Below, in pieces: positions 1 to 9,103 of a stretch of DNA of 64,000 nt (position 1 is the first letter of the stretch; every line of letters starts with the position of its first letter). The stretch covers positions 124,001 through 188,000 of the forward strand of contig NZ_JAHZSS010000004.1 in NCBI RefSeq assembly GCF_019457915.1, given 5' to 3'. Both the position numbers and the translations under genes were made by a program. The notes beneath the pieces are model-generated. The model did not search any database and was not told the DNA's origin. It was given only the letters and a program-made list of their open reading frames with translations. Origin of the DNA: Neiella holothuriorum. GTDB taxonomy: Bacteria; Pseudomonadota; Gammaproteobacteria; Enterobacterales; Neiellaceae.

Positions 1-237
1 GGTTATAACTTTCAGAAGTGGGCCGCAAGTTACGAAGGCAATGTGTATTACTCCGATAATTCCAATTACCACCTTTACAACGGCGACCGCAAAAACTGGG
101 AGCAAAACTTCAGCTTCCGTTACCGCGCAGTTGGTAACTGGGCGCCATTTTTTGAACTCGGCGATATTTCAGTAAGCAACCAATCTGACGACCGCGAACT
201 ACGTATGCGTGCGGGTATCCGAGTATCATTCAAATAG
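1..237 (+). CDS. KdgM-family oligogalacturonate-type porin, C-terminal fragment
   Basis: Frame 1 is open from the window edge to a stop at 235-237, giving the last 78 residues of a protein whose start lies outside the window. The fragment alternates polar and aromatic residues like outer-membrane beta-strands and ends in Phe-Lys after a RMRAGIRVSF segment. The final strand pair (GNWAPFFELGDISVS, then RELRMRAGIRVSF) resembles KdgM-type monomeric porins that admit oligogalacturonates. The pectate lyase at 20.2 kb fits a pectin-using lifestyle but is not adjacent. The family call is from the C-terminus only, so another small beta-barrel remains possible. Confidence 0.6.
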   Translation, partial: GYNFQKWAASYEGNVYYSDNSNYHLYNGDRKNWEQNFSFRYRAVGNWAPFFELGDISVSNQSDDRELRMRAGIRVSFK

Positions 238-298
238 CCGCTACGCCGCTTTCTTGTTATTTACGAACAGCGGCAATGCGCACCACCATGTTCTGCTA

Positions 299-319
299 TA
301 AAGCCGCTTTTGGCGGCTT
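299..319 (+). terminator. Possible terminator hairpin after the porin fragment
   Basis: AAGCCGC (301-307) pairs perfectly with GCGGCTT (313-319) around a TTTTG loop, 64 bases after the porin stop. No T-run follows, so intrinsic termination is uncertain. The rest of 238-480 shows nothing recognisable beyond an AT-rich stretch before the next gene. Confidence 0.4.
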
Positions 320-480
320 GACTTCTGTAACACCATCACACGGCTCCGCCATTTCATAAAAAACCACTTAAGTTCCTAACAAATTTAACAAACCAGCTTT
401 ATTTTTAGTATTCATGCGGCATACTGAATTGGTCATGAAAGACAACAGCCTAAAACTACAATGCGTGTGGAAATAATCAT

Positions 481-1770
481 ATGAAAAGGATCTTACTTGT
501 CGGGGCGCTGTTATTGGGAGCTGCTGGAACTGCGCAAAGCGCGCCAGCCACTCAAGATTACCAATTCCCGTTCTCAGACCCGTTCAAAGCTACGGTGTTT
601 GGCACCCCAGCAGACTTCAAAGCTGAATTGCCAGACGATATAAATCGAAAAGAATTCACTATTGATATCCTCCCCCAACAAGAAACCCCTGAAGTATTTT
701 GGTTTCACGAAGGGTTTGAATACTCGGTCGTCTATCAAGAAAAGCCCGCACCACTCGTGTTTTCTATTGCCGGCACCGGCGGTAAATACAATGGCGGCAA
801 GATGATTGCGTTGGAAAAGGCTTTCTTCAAAGCTGGTTACAACGTCATTTCAATCACCTCTCCGACCCACGCCAACTTCATTGTGACCGCCTCGGACGAT
901 AAAATGCCGGGCTATTTGGCTAAAGATGCCGAAGAAATTTATAAGGTCATGCAGAAAACCCTAGCTCACGCTCAGGACAAGCTAGGCGATAAGCTACAAG
1001 TGACTGATTACTACCTCACCGGCTACAGCCTAGGTGGCGCACATTCGGCATTTGTCAGCAAACTTGATGAAGAACAGAAAGTCTTCGACTTTAAGAAAGT
1101 GCTGTTAGTCAATCCGCCAGTCAGCCTATACAACTCCGTGACTATCCTTGATGGTTATGTTGAAGCAGTAGGCCAAGATGGTTTACGAAATACGGTAAAT
1201 AGTATCTTTGAACGGGTGGGCGACAATATTTCCCATGCGACCCGTGTGGAACTAACACCTGAGTTCCTGTACCAAATGTTTATCGAAGCCAAAGTGAATG
1301 ACCATGAGTATTCACAGCTCATTGGCTTAGCATTCCGGTTAAGTTCTACCGACATGATTTTCGCCATTGATGTGATGAGAAACCTAGGTGCTGTTACCTA
1401 TAAAAATCATCACATCAGTAAGTTCGAAAGTACCAGTCACTCCTTCATTCGCGGCTCTTCAATAGGCTTTTTGACCTACTTTGAACGAGGCATGGTGCCG
1501 TTCTATCAAGAGCAAGATGCCTCAGTCACTCGAGCGGAAATGATTAAACGATTAAGCCTTGTCGACTTAGAAGAATACCTCAAAACATCGAGTAAAATCG
1601 GTATGGTCACCAACGCCGATGACATCATTCTAGCGGGCCCGGATCTTAAGTTTTTACAAGATACCTTCGGCGACCGTGGCTGGGTTTATCCAAATGGCGG
1701 CCACTGCGGCAACATGGATGAAAAAGTGTGGGTAGATGACATGCTCGCGTTTTTCGCCAGCAGTAAATAA
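481..1770 (+). CDS. Secreted alpha/beta-hydrolase-like protein upstream of mlaA
   Basis: 429 residues beginning with a clear Sec signal peptide (about residues 1-20, ending near AQSA), so it is probably periplasmic. A GYSLGG nucleophile elbow places the likely catalytic serine at residue 183. NADD (about 380) and GGHCG near the C-terminus could supply the acid and histidine. This suggests an esterase/lipase-type alpha/beta hydrolase; the substrate is unknown. It ends 17 bases before the MlaA gene and probably shares its transcript, which hints at a role in outer-membrane lipid handling. That link is inference from position. Confidence 0.7.
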   Translation: MKRILLVGALLLGAAGTAQSAPATQDYQFPFSDPFKATVFGTPADFKAELPDDINRKEFTIDILPQQETPEVFWFHEGFEYSVVYQEKPAPLVFSIAGTGGKYNGGKMIALEKAFFKAGYNVISITSPTHANFIVTASDDKMPGYLAKDAEEIYKVMQKTLAHAQDKLGDKLQVTDYYLTGYSLGGAHSAFVSKLDEEQKVFDFKKVLLVNPPVSLYNSVTILDGYVEAVGQDGLRNTVNSIFERVGDNISHATRVELTPEFLYQMFIEAKVNDHEYSQLIGLAFRLSSTDMIFAIDVMRNLGAVTYKNHHISKFESTSHSFIRGSSIGFLTYFERGMVPFYQEQDASVTRAEMIKRLSLVDLEEYLKTSSKIGMVTNADDIILAGPDLKFLQDTFGDRGWVYPNGGHCGNMDEKVWVDDMLAFFASSK

Positions 1771-1787
1771 GCAGGGAGCAATCATAA

Positions 1788-2546
1788 ATGAAACAATTAA
1801 ATCACGTGCGCAATCTGGTAATGGCAACCGCCGCAGTGTTGCTGACCGCATGTAGCGCCACGCCAGACTTAGAACCTGACGCCAAAGAGCCTCGCTTGGC
1901 TCACCCGGATACCAGTCAAATGGATCCTCGCGGTATTGGTTATGTTGATAACGATCCATGGGAAGGTTTTAACCGTCGCATGTACTACTTCAACGCCAAA
2001 GCCGATGAGTATGTTTTGTTACCTGCAGTTAGTGGCTACGAATACATTACGCCTGAGATCATGCAAACCGGTGTGAATAACTTTTTCAGTAACTTAGGCG
2101 AAGTGAGTACGTTTCTGAACTCGTTATTCCAGCTTAAAGGCGAGCGAGCCGTTACTACAGCATTCCGTTTTGTCACCAACTCAACCATTGGTATTTTCGG
2201 TCTATTCGATCCAGCAACAGCAATGGGCGTATACAAAGAGCGAGAAGATTTTGGTCAAACATTGGGTTACTGGGGCGTGGGCGATGGCCCATACTTGGTA
2301 CTGCCATTCTTGGGCCCTTCATCGGCTCGTGATGGCTTTGGCTTGCTTGTAGATTCACTTGTCTACAACGAGTTAATAGACGAGATGGGCTTAAAATCAG
2401 AAGAAGAGTTCGCGCTGTTTTTGCTGCGCTCAATTAACGCTCGTAAACAAATTCCATTCCGCTATTACGCAACAGGTTCGGCATTTGAGTACGAGTTAAT
2501 TCGATTCCTCTACTTCCGTGCTCGTACTTTGCAAATCCAACGCTAA
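1788..2546 (+). CDS. mlaA: MlaA (VacJ) outer-membrane phospholipid-removal lipoprotein
   Basis: 252 residues. The lipobox LTAC puts the lipidated cysteine at residue 22. The mature protein has the MlaA core: DPWEGFNRRMYYFN, a helical middle with FFSNLGEVSTFLNSLFQ, and GYWGVGDGPYLVLPFLGPSS. MlaA sits as a ring in the outer membrane and passes mislocalised outer-leaflet phospholipid to periplasmic MlaC for return to the inner membrane. The inner-membrane partners MlaFEDB are not in this window. A GGGAG ribosome site precedes the start, and a strong hairpin follows the gene. Confidence 0.95.
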   Translation: MKQLNHVRNLVMATAAVLLTACSATPDLEPDAKEPRLAHPDTSQMDPRGIGYVDNDPWEGFNRRMYYFNAKADEYVLLPAVSGYEYITPEIMQTGVNNFFSNLGEVSTFLNSLFQLKGERAVTTAFRFVTNSTIGIFGLFDPATAMGVYKEREDFGQTLGYWGVGDGPYLVLPFLGPSSARDGFGLLVDSLVYNELIDEMGLKSEEEFALFLLRSINARKQIPFRYYATGSAFEYELIRFLYFRARTLQIQR

Positions 2547-2556
2547 CGATTTGCCT

Positions 2557-2587
2557 GCCCACCTCCAACTAAAGGTTGGATGTGGGC
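2557..2587 (+). terminator. Hairpin terminator after mlaA
   Basis: A 13-base arm at 2557-2569 (GCCCACCTCCAAC) pairs with 2575-2587 with one mismatch around a TAAAG loop. It starts 11 bases after the mlaA stop and is followed by an AT-rich tract without a pure T-run. It probably ends the hydrolase-mlaA transcript. Confidence 0.65.
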
Positions 2588-2685
2588 AAATTCCATTCTT
2601 TATTTCGCTGGAAATCCGTTAGCCATAACACAACCTTAGCCCTGCATTTTTTGAACACCCTCGCCTCGATAAAATTGGATTTAAC

Positions 2686-3828
2686 ATGTTAGTACACAGC
2701 AACTACCACGGCTTAGCTCTCGCAACTCTAACAAGTTTGACTGTATTCCTTTCCGCCTGCTCTGAAGCGCCTAAGCAAGCGCCTCCACCACCTAAGGTTG
2801 AATATGCTGAGGTTATCGAAAGCTCGATGAAACCAGTCGTCGAGTTTGTTGGCCGAACCGTTGCTTCAGAAGATGTGTCCATTAAGGCTCGAGTCAGTGG
2901 CCAATTATTGTCGCGAAACTTTACTGAAGGCGCCAATGTACAAGCCGCCGATTTATTGTTTGAGATTGACCCCGCCCATTACCAAGCGGAAGTCAGTTTA
3001 AAAACAGCGTCGCTCGAACAAGCCGAAAGTGCGTATCAGGTTGCCATGCTGCAATACTCGCGCGGCAAGAAACTCAACGACAAAAAGCTGTTGAGCGACA
3101 TGGACATGGATGAGTTAACGTCGCGCATGCTGCAAGCAAAGTCAGCTGTCGCGGGCGCTCAATCATCGTTAGATGTTGCCAAACTCAATTTGGAATACAC
3201 CAAGGTGTATGCCCCCATTGCCGGCAGAATGAGTCAGTCTGAAGTGTTCCTCGGTGACCAAATCACTCCCGATAAGCAAATGGCGAATTTGGTACAACTT
3301 GATCCTATGTGGATTGATTTCCAAATCTCAGAGCGCAGCGCCTTAAATGCCGCTAGAGAAGTCAACAAAACAGGCAAGTCGTCCATTGAAGATCTAACCG
3401 TAAAACTGCGCTTACCCAACGACGAAATCTATGAGCACACAGGCACCATTAATTCTGCCAACAACCGAGTGGATCCAGCCACCGGCACCATTTCAATTCG
3501 TGCCACCTTCAGTAACCCCAAACAATTGCTTCTGCCGGGCATGTACGTGTCGCTCATCATCGAGTCAAAAGAAGACGAGCAAGCAATATTAGTGCAGCAG
3601 CGAGCAATATCTCAGGATCAGCAAGGCCATTTCGTGTTGGTGATTGACGCAGAGAACAAGGTCGAGAAACGCATCGTTAGCGTGGGCAAACAATACGGTA
3701 TCAATTGGCATATTACTGACGGCCTTTCTATTGGAGAAAATGTCATTGTCAGTGGGTTACAGAAGGTTCGCCCCGGCGTGACTGTTGATCCGGTTGAAAG
3801 TCAGCCGCTGCCGTTTGCTGGTAACTAA
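2686..3828 (+). CDS. RND efflux periplasmic adaptor lipoprotein (AcrA/MexA family)
   Basis: 380 residues with lipobox LSAC (cysteine 25), as expected for an inner-membrane-anchored AcrA-type adaptor. It shows the family order: a lipoyl-half motif with IKARVSGQLLSRNF, an alpha-helical hairpin (about 100-160), the second lipoyl half with KVYAPIAGRMS, then beta-barrel and membrane-proximal domains ending in a GLQKVRPG motif. It would link the pump encoded next to an outer-membrane channel. The stop is 49 bases before the pump gene, so the two form an operon. No regulator or TolC-type gene is adjacent. Confidence 0.93.
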   Translation: MLVHSNYHGLALATLTSLTVFLSACSEAPKQAPPPPKVEYAEVIESSMKPVVEFVGRTVASEDVSIKARVSGQLLSRNFTEGANVQAADLLFEIDPAHYQAEVSLKTASLEQAESAYQVAMLQYSRGKKLNDKKLLSDMDMDELTSRMLQAKSAVAGAQSSLDVAKLNLEYTKVYAPIAGRMSQSEVFLGDQITPDKQMANLVQLDPMWIDFQISERSALNAAREVNKTGKSSIEDLTVKLRLPNDEIYEHTGTINSANNRVDPATGTISIRATFSNPKQLLLPGMYVSLIIESKEDEQAILVQQRAISQDQQGHFVLVIDAENKVEKRIVSVGKQYGINWHITDGLSIGENVIVSGLQKVRPGVTVDPVESQPLPFAGN

Positions 3829-3840
3829 CAAAGGATTGTC

Positions 3841-3888
3841 ATGATGAAGCCGTTTAGTCTATCGTGCGGGGCCAGCTATGATCAGTAA
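3841..3888 (+). CDS. Possible 15-codon leader peptide overlapping the RND pump start
   Basis: ATG at 3841 follows an AAAGGA ribosome site by about 6 bases and opens a 15-codon frame that stops at 3886-3888, eleven bases inside the pump gene. The pump's own ATG (3878) has no convincing ribosome site. An in-frame stop at 3845-3847 with no other start codon before 3878 forces that start. Ribosomes finishing the short frame could re-initiate on the pump (translational coupling). The peptide itself shows no conserved feature, so its role would be regulatory at most. Confidence 0.35.
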   Translation: MMKPFSLSCGASYDQ

Positions 3889-6800
3889 ATTTTTTGTTGG
3901 CCGACCTAAATTTGCCTTCGTCATCTCCATCGTATTGACCATGATGGGGCTGATTGCCATTCCAGTATTACCGGTTGCTGAATTTCCTCAAATAGCGCCA
4001 CCGCAAGTTGCAGTGTCCACCAGTTACCCAGGCGCCAACTCACAGGTTGTGCAAGAAACGATTGCCAAAACCATTGAGTCACAAGTCAATGGCGTTGAAG
4101 GGATGATTTATATGTCGTCCAAATCGGCAGGGGATGGCAGCTACAACCTGACCGTGACATTCGAGGTTGGCACCAATGCCGATATGGCACAAGTCAACGT
4201 GCAAAACCGAGTGCAACAAGCCATGCCTAAATTACCTGAAGAGGTGAGCCGGCAAGGCGTTAGTGTTAAGAAGAAAAGTAGCAGCATGTTGTTGGTTGTC
4301 AATCTAACCACCGAGCCGGATAAGTTCGATTCCTTGTTTCTTACTAACTACGCCGGCATTAACATTAAAGATAACTTAGCTCGAGTGCCGGGCGTATCAG
4401 ACGTGACCATCATCGGCGCGATGGACTATGCCATGCGGGTGTGGCTCAACCCCGATCGAATGGCCGCGCTAAAAATAACAACCTCCGATATTACCCAAGC
4501 ACTGCAAGAGCAAAACATTCAAGTGGCGGCTGGCCGTATCGGTGCTGCTCCAGTTCCACGCGATCAGCAATTCCAGTTCACCTTGTCGACTCAAGGCCGA
4601 TTAAGCTCGGTAGAGCAATTCGAAAATGTCATATTGCGAACTGACCGCGATGGCTCCATGGTCACATTGGCTGACGTTGCGCGGCTCGAGTTGGGCTCGC
4701 AAACTTATGACGCTGAGGGCAAGCTCAACAACAACCCAAGTGCCATTATCTCGATTTACCAGATCAGTGACGCCAACGCATTGGAAGTCGCCGCAGGGAT
4801 CCGCGCCGAAATGGATCGGCTGTCCGAAAACTTCCCTGATGGCGTCGGTTACGAGATTTTGTTTGATACCACCGAGTTTGTTGAAACGTCTATTAATGAA
4901 GTGGTCAGCACACTCTTTATCTCGGTTGCGCTAGTTATCTTGGTGGTGTTCATATTTTTGCAAGATGTGCGCTCAACCGTGGTGCCCGCCATTGCGATTC
5001 CAGTTTCATTAGTCGGTACCTTTGTATTTCTGCTGATGTTTGGCATGACCATTAACACGGTATCGCTGTTCGCATTAATTCTCGCCATTGGTATTGTGGT
5101 CGATGATGCCATTCTGGTGGTAGAAAACGTCAGTAGAATCATGGCCGAAGAGGGCTTGTCTGCTCCTGAAGCCACGATTAAAGCCATGAGTGAAGTCACC
5201 GGGCCAATTATCGCAACAACCTTGGTGTTGCTAGCGGTATTCGCGCCAACAGCGGTGATGCCGGGGATCACCGGGCAAATGTATGCTCAGTTCTCCATTA
5301 CCATTTGTATTTCAGTTCTGATCTCGTCGGTCAACGCATTAACCTTGAGTCCGGCGTTATGCGCCACCTTACTCAAGCCACCGAAAGTGCACGAGAAAGG
5401 CTTTCACGCCCTGTTTAACAAACACTTCTCACGACTGACCAATGGCTACACAGGACTTGTCCAGCAAGTCTTGCGTAAATTTGTTCTCGTTGGGGTGGTT
5501 TATGTTGCTCTGCTCGCCATCACCGGAACCTTAGGTAGTCAACTGCCAACAGGGTTTGTGCCGCAAGAAGACAAAAAATACTTTATGGTCGATTTGCAGC
5601 TTCCCGATGGCTCTTCGATTAATCGCACCGATGTAGTGATGAAAGAAATGGTCGACTTATCACTGGCAGAGCCCGGTGTAGAAGACGTGATTCATGCATC
5701 CGGCTTTAGTATTTTGACCAATGCAGTGGCATCGAATGCCGGCTTGTTGATTGTGACTTTGTCGGATTGGAGTGAACGCTCAGATCCAAGCATGCACGAA
5801 CATGCCATTGTGCGTCGGTTACAAGCAAAATATGCCGCTGTCACTGAAGCCAAAGCGATTGCTTTTTCACTTCCGGCGATCTCAGGGCTAGGTAATGTTG
5901 GCGGCGTTGAATTCGTGCTGCAAGATACACTCGGCAAAAGCCCCGTCGAGTTGTCGAACGTGATGAATGGCTTTATTTTAAAAGCCAATGAACAACCAGA
6001 AATTGCGCTGGCTTTCAGCAACTTTAGAGCCGATGTGCCACAACTTTATGTGGATGTTGATCGCACCAAAGCAAAAGTCCAAGGCGTTCCGTTGTCGGAT
6101 ATTTTTGGCACCTTGTCGACCTTTCTCGGCTCGGCCTATATCAATGACTTCAACCTCTACGGCAAAGTATTCCGAGTCATGGCGCAAGCCGAAACTGAAT
6201 TTCGAAATGACCAATCAGATATCAAGCGCTTTTACGTTCGTACAGCGAGCGGAGAGATGGTGCCCTTAAGCACGCTCATTGAAGTTGTGCCCAAGCTCGG
6301 ACCCGATGTGCTCGATCAATACAATTTGTATCCATCAGTGACGATCAACGCGGTACCAGCACCTGGATATAGTTCGGGCGATGTCATTACGGCATTGCAA
6401 CATGCCGCCGCTCAGTCACTGCCTGCCGGTTACACCTTTGACTGGACGGGACAAACCTATCAAGAACTAAAAGCGGGCAATTTGGCCGTCTTTATTTTTG
6501 CTTTGGCGATTGTCTTTACCTATCTGTTTTTAGTGGCCCAGTATGAAAGTTGGACAATTCCGCTGGCCGTGATGCTGTCTGTGCCGTTGGCCATCATGGG
6601 AGCTTTTTTAAATATTTGGCTTGCCGGTGCGGAGATGAACCTCTATTCGCAAATTGGACTGGTGTTGCTCATTGGCTTGGCCAGTAAAAACGCCATTTTG
6701 ATTGTTGAGTTTGCCAAGATGCTTCGCGAAGATGAAGGCCTACCGATTCTAGAAGCCGCAGCGAAAGCTGCCCGACTTCGCTTCCGTGCGGTATTGATGA

Positions 6801-6994
6801 CGGCGATCTCTTTTATCTTTGGGATCTTCCCGTTAGTGGTTGCAGTCGGCGCAGGCTCAGCAAGCAGGAATTCACTGGGATATGCCGTATTTGGCGGCAT
6901 GTTGGCCGCGACATTGGTAGGCACACTCATTGTCCCCGTGTTCTATGCCATGCTGCAGACTATGCGTGAGAAATTGAAACGACCAACGTCATGA
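3878..6994 (+). CDS. RND multidrug efflux inner-membrane pump (AcrB/MexB HAE1 family)
   Basis: 1038 residues, the full length of HAE1 pumps. It starts with the amphipathic [12 protein letters not shown] helix and contains two repeats of transmembrane bundle plus large periplasmic loop. The proton-relay aspartates are D409-D410 in [14 protein letters not shown], and the relay lysine is K937 in [13 protein letters not shown]. These match the drug:proton antiport machinery of AcrB. It exports hydrophobic or amphipathic compounds with the adaptor encoded just upstream and an outer-membrane channel supplied from elsewhere. Substrates cannot be read from the sequence. The start is fixed by an in-frame stop at 3845-3847. 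Confidence 0.95.
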   Translation: MISKFFVGRPKFAFVISIVLTMMGLIAIPVLPVAEFPQIAPPQVAVSTSYPGANSQVVQETIAKTIESQVNGVEGMIYMSSKSAGDGSYNLTVTFEVGTNADMAQVNVQNRVQQAMPKLPEEVSRQGVSVKKKSSSMLLVVNLTTEPDKFDSLFLTNYAGINIKDNLARVPGVSDVTIIGAMDYAMRVWLNPDRMAALKITTSDITQALQEQNIQVAAGRIGAAPVPRDQQFQFTLSTQGRLSSVEQFENVILRTDRDGSMVTLADVARLELGSQTYDAEGKLNNNPSAIISIYQISDANALEVAAGIRAEMDRLSENFPDGVGYEILFDTTEFVETSINEVVSTLFISVALVILVVFIFLQDVRSTVVPAIAIPVSLVGTFVFLLMFGMTINTVSLFALILAIGIVVDDAILVVENVSRIMAEEGLSAPEATIKAMSEVTGPIIATTLVLLAVFAPTAVMPGITGQMYAQFSITICISVLISSVNALTLSPALCATLLKPPKVHEKGFHALFNKHFSRLTNGYTGLVQQVLRKFVLVGVVYVALLAITGTLGSQLPTGFVPQEDKKYFMVDLQLPDGSSINRTDVVMKEMVDLSLAEPGVEDVIHASGFSILTNAVASNAGLLIVTLSDWSERSDPSMHEHAIVRRLQAKYAAVTEAKAIAFSLPAISGLGNVGGVEFVLQDTLGKSPVELSNVMNGFILKANEQPEIALAFSNFRADVPQLYVDVDRTKAKVQGVPLSDIFGTLSTFLGSAYINDFNLYGKVFRVMAQAETEFRNDQSDIKRFYVRTASGEMVPLSTLIEVVPKLGPDVLDQYNLYPSVTINAVPAPGYSSGDVITALQHAAAQSLPAGYTFDWTGQTYQELKAGNLAVFIFALAIVFTYLFLVAQYESWTIPLAVMLSVPLAIMGAFLNIWLAGAEMNLYSQIGLVLLIGLASKNAILIVEFAKMLREDEGLPILEAAAKAARLRFRAVLMTAISFIFGIFPLVVAVGAGSASRNSLGYAVFGGMLAATLVGTLIVPVFYAMLQTMREKLKRPTS

Positions 6995-7087
6995 GTGCGC
7001 GTGCTCTCAACTTAACAATGGTCGGTAAGCAAAGTTTGTTATTGCTCCTATGATCAATAACAACAGAACTAAACAAAGGGAGTATCG

Positions 7088-7714
7088 ATGAAGCAGACCT
7101 TAGGCAGCATCACATGGTCTTATCGAACGGCAGCTGCCGGCATATTGTTGAGCCTATGCGCAAGCGCAAGCCTTGTTTCCAGCTTCAGTGCAGCTCAGGA
7201 GCCTCACCCATATGTTCATCGGGAGCAGGCTCGCGACATCGTCAAACAATTTGCCAGTCAACTAAAGCCTGAGTTAGTGAGCATCATGCGCACAGACGGC
7301 CCGGTTGCGGCCATTAAGGTATGTGCCGAGCGTGCGCCAGAAATTGCAGCCAGCTTATCCGAGCAAACCGGCTGGCAAGTCAAACGGGTCAGTTTAAAAG
7401 CACGGAATCAAATCACCGCCATTCCCGATGAGTGGGAGCAGCAAATCCTCAGATCATTTGAGAAATCAGCAGTCAATGGCATACCGATAAAACCATTATT
7501 TGCCGAGCTGCAAAACGACAAGCAATATCGTTATATGCAAGCTCAGCCGGTAGGCGCCCTTTGCTTGCACTGCCACGGAAGTAACTTAACACCGGGGATA
7601 AAAAAAGCGCTGGCAGAAACCTATCCGAAAGACATTGCCACGGGATACCAGCTGAATCAGATCCGGGGTGCATTTAGCCTAGTGTTGCAACTGCCAGAAG
7701 CCGCTGAACACTAA
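7088..7714 (+). CDS. Exported DUF3365 (Tll0287-like) protein with CxxCH motif
   Basis: 208 residues with an N-terminal signal segment (about 1-36) and a GGGAG ribosome site. The body matches the DUF3365/Tll0287-like pattern: a helical start with VCAERAPEIA, a VKRVSLKARN segment, and a terminal CLHCH that could attach c-type haem. Proteins of this kind are periplasmic haem or sensor domains; this one has no fused kinase or cyclase. It converges with the anti-sigma-like gene, and a hairpin covers both stops. The function is unknown; a redox or gas-sensing role would be inference. Confidence 0.75.
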   Translation: MKQTLGSITWSYRTAAAGILLSLCASASLVSSFSAAQEPHPYVHREQARDIVKQFASQLKPELVSIMRTDGPVAAIKVCAERAPEIAASLSEQTGWQVKRVSLKARNQITAIPDEWEQQILRSFEKSAVNGIPIKPLFAELQNDKQYRYMQAQPVGALCLHCHGSNLTPGIKKALAETYPKDIATGYQLNQIRGAFSLVLQLPEAAEH

Positions 7715-7725
7715 CGGTTCAGCGG
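7701..7725. terminator. Hairpin shared by two convergent gene ends
   Basis: CCGCTGAAC (7701-7709) pairs perfectly with GTTCAGCGG (7717-7725) around a 7-base loop. It spans the stop of the DUF3365 gene and the stop of the minus-strand gene. There is no T-run on either side, so it may act bidirectionally but weakly. Confidence 0.4.
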
Positions 7726-8480
7726 TGAAGTTTACAGATAATGAGATCCGCATCTGGGACGCTGGCGACTTGCCAGCCATTGTCTTCAGCTCGAATTAAA
7801 TAGGCCTTGGGCTCAACTTCCACCAGCTGCCATTGCTTTTGCTGCCATTCAACCGTCGGCTTGCGGGTTAGCGAACTAACATCAATCCCGTCTGGCAAGG
7901 TACTTGCCAAATCCAATTCTTGGTATTGCGCCAACTTGTACTGAACGCAAAAGTTGAATTTCAACTGCTGCTCGGTTTGTATCTGCTCGGCTTGTTGTTG
8001 CGCTTGTTGTAGTTTGTGCTGAGCAACCCGTTCTTGCTCTTGCTGGCGTTCAGCCTGCTCGGCTTTAGCGCGTTCAATTTGCCGAGGTTTAGCTTCAACA
8101 GCATCGGCTAAAGCGCTGGTAGTAGCCTGTTCGGCCGGTTTATGTTCGCTAGGCGCAGGTGACGACTTGGCTAACGGCATCAATTCGGCAACCTCCGTTG
8201 CATCGGTCTGCATACGCTGCTCAACTTGCTGTGGTGTATTGATTGATACCACGTTTGGTTGCCATAACCACCAGCCCAAAACAGCGACACCAACCACAGA
8301 TGCAGCCCGAGCCCAATTAGGAAACGACGCCCAATCTCGCCCTTTGGGGGCCTGCTGATGCGCTTGCTTTAGGATGTGTTCATCTAATTTGCTTGGTGGT
8401 GCCATCGCATCGATTGCTTCACGATAAGCTTGCTCTAACCGGTTGTCAGAGGTGTCTTGCTGGTCTTGTTGTTTACTCAT
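7719..8480 (-). CDS. Membrane anti-sigma-like protein with Gln/Glu-rich helix
   Basis: 253 residues, overlapping the ECF sigma gene by 8 bases and preceded by a GGGAG site. The N-terminal 55 residues are cytoplasmic and end in a single membrane segment (ASVVGVAVLGWWLW). Beyond it are a Pro/Ala-rich linker and a long charged Gln/Glu/Ala helix (about 130-165) likely to form a coiled coil, then a compact C-terminal domain. This layout and its place after the sigma gene suggest it holds the sigma factor at the membrane. It lacks an obvious zinc HxxxCxxC motif, so the anti-sigma role is inferred from context. Confidence 0.6.
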   Translation of the reverse strand: MSKQQDQQDTSDNRLEQAYREAIDAMAPPSKLDEHILKQAHQQAPKGRDWASFPNWARAASVVGVAVLGWWLWQPNVVSINTPQQVEQRMQTDATEVAELMPLAKSSPAPSEHKPAEQATTSALADAVEAKPRQIERAKAEQAERQQEQERVAQHKLQQAQQQAEQIQTEQQLKFNFCVQYKLAQYQELDLASTLPDGIDVSSLTRKPTVEWQQKQWQLVEVEPKAYLIRAEDNGWQVASVPDADLIICKLHR

Positions 8481-9027
8481 GGTTCCGCTCCCAGCAATGC
8501 CTTAATTTATCGTAAGCCGCCCGAATTCGGCTCTTCACCGTTTCAAATGTTGCACCTAACATCAGGCTGATTTCATCCACCGGCAAGCCGGTTTGTTTTA
8601 GCATAAATGCTTGCTGCTGGGCGTGAGGTAAGCGACCAACACACATTAAAATCACTGCATTGGTGGCTTGATCTAACTGAATTTGCAAAGGGTCTGGCTG
8701 CGGCGACGCTTGCTCTGGCACATCATCAATCGGTTGCAGCTTATTGTTCATTGGCTTGTGATGGGCCCGCCAGTAATCAGCAATCTTGCGCCGAGCAATG
8801 GTAAATAAATAGGCTCGAAAGCTACCACAAGGCATGTAGTTTGCGGCCTGTTTAATGACATCAGTCCAGCAATCCTGAAAAACATCATTTGTGGCTGCTT
8901 CTGGCAGTTGCTGGCGGATAAAACCAAACAAAGGTTTGCGAAAACGCTGGTAGAGAATGTCAAACGCAGCGGCATCGCCACGTTTGCCATAATCATCCAG
9001 TAATTGGTCGTCGTTACGAAAGCTCAT
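8473..9027 (-). CDS. ECF-family RNA polymerase sigma factor
   Basis: 184 residues from the start chosen at 9027. Region 2 shows the helix LYQRFRKPLFGFIRQQL with FQDCWTDV, and region 4 shows the helix-turn-helix LPVDEISLMLGATFETVKSRI. The frame could be extended to 9147, but that would overlap the upstream gene and add 40 residues not seen in the family. The 9027 ATG makes sigma region 2 start normally and has an AGGA about 14 bases upstream. The gene lies between the von Willebrand lipoprotein and the anti-sigma-like gene on one transcript. The regulon and signal are not evident. Confidence 0.88.
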   Translation of the reverse strand: MSFRNDDQLLDDYGKRGDAAAFDILYQRFRKPLFGFIRQQLPEAATNDVFQDCWTDVIKQAANYMPCGSFRAYLFTIARRKIADYWRAHHKPMNNKLQPIDDVPEQASPQPDPLQIQLDQATNAVILMCVGRLPHAQQQAFMLKQTGLPVDEISLMLGATFETVKSRIRAAYDKLRHCWERNHE

Positions 9028-9103
9028 CGGTTGATTCGTTATCCTAAATCTTATGCCCTTGCCGATGATGCCATACTGCAACATCTGCTTTGAGATGATT
9101 CGA

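Noticed and set aside
4849-5271. 140-codon minus-strand frame inside the RND pump gene, and similar long antisense frames elsewhere
   Set aside because: They mirror the codon pattern of strongly supported genes and show no family features.
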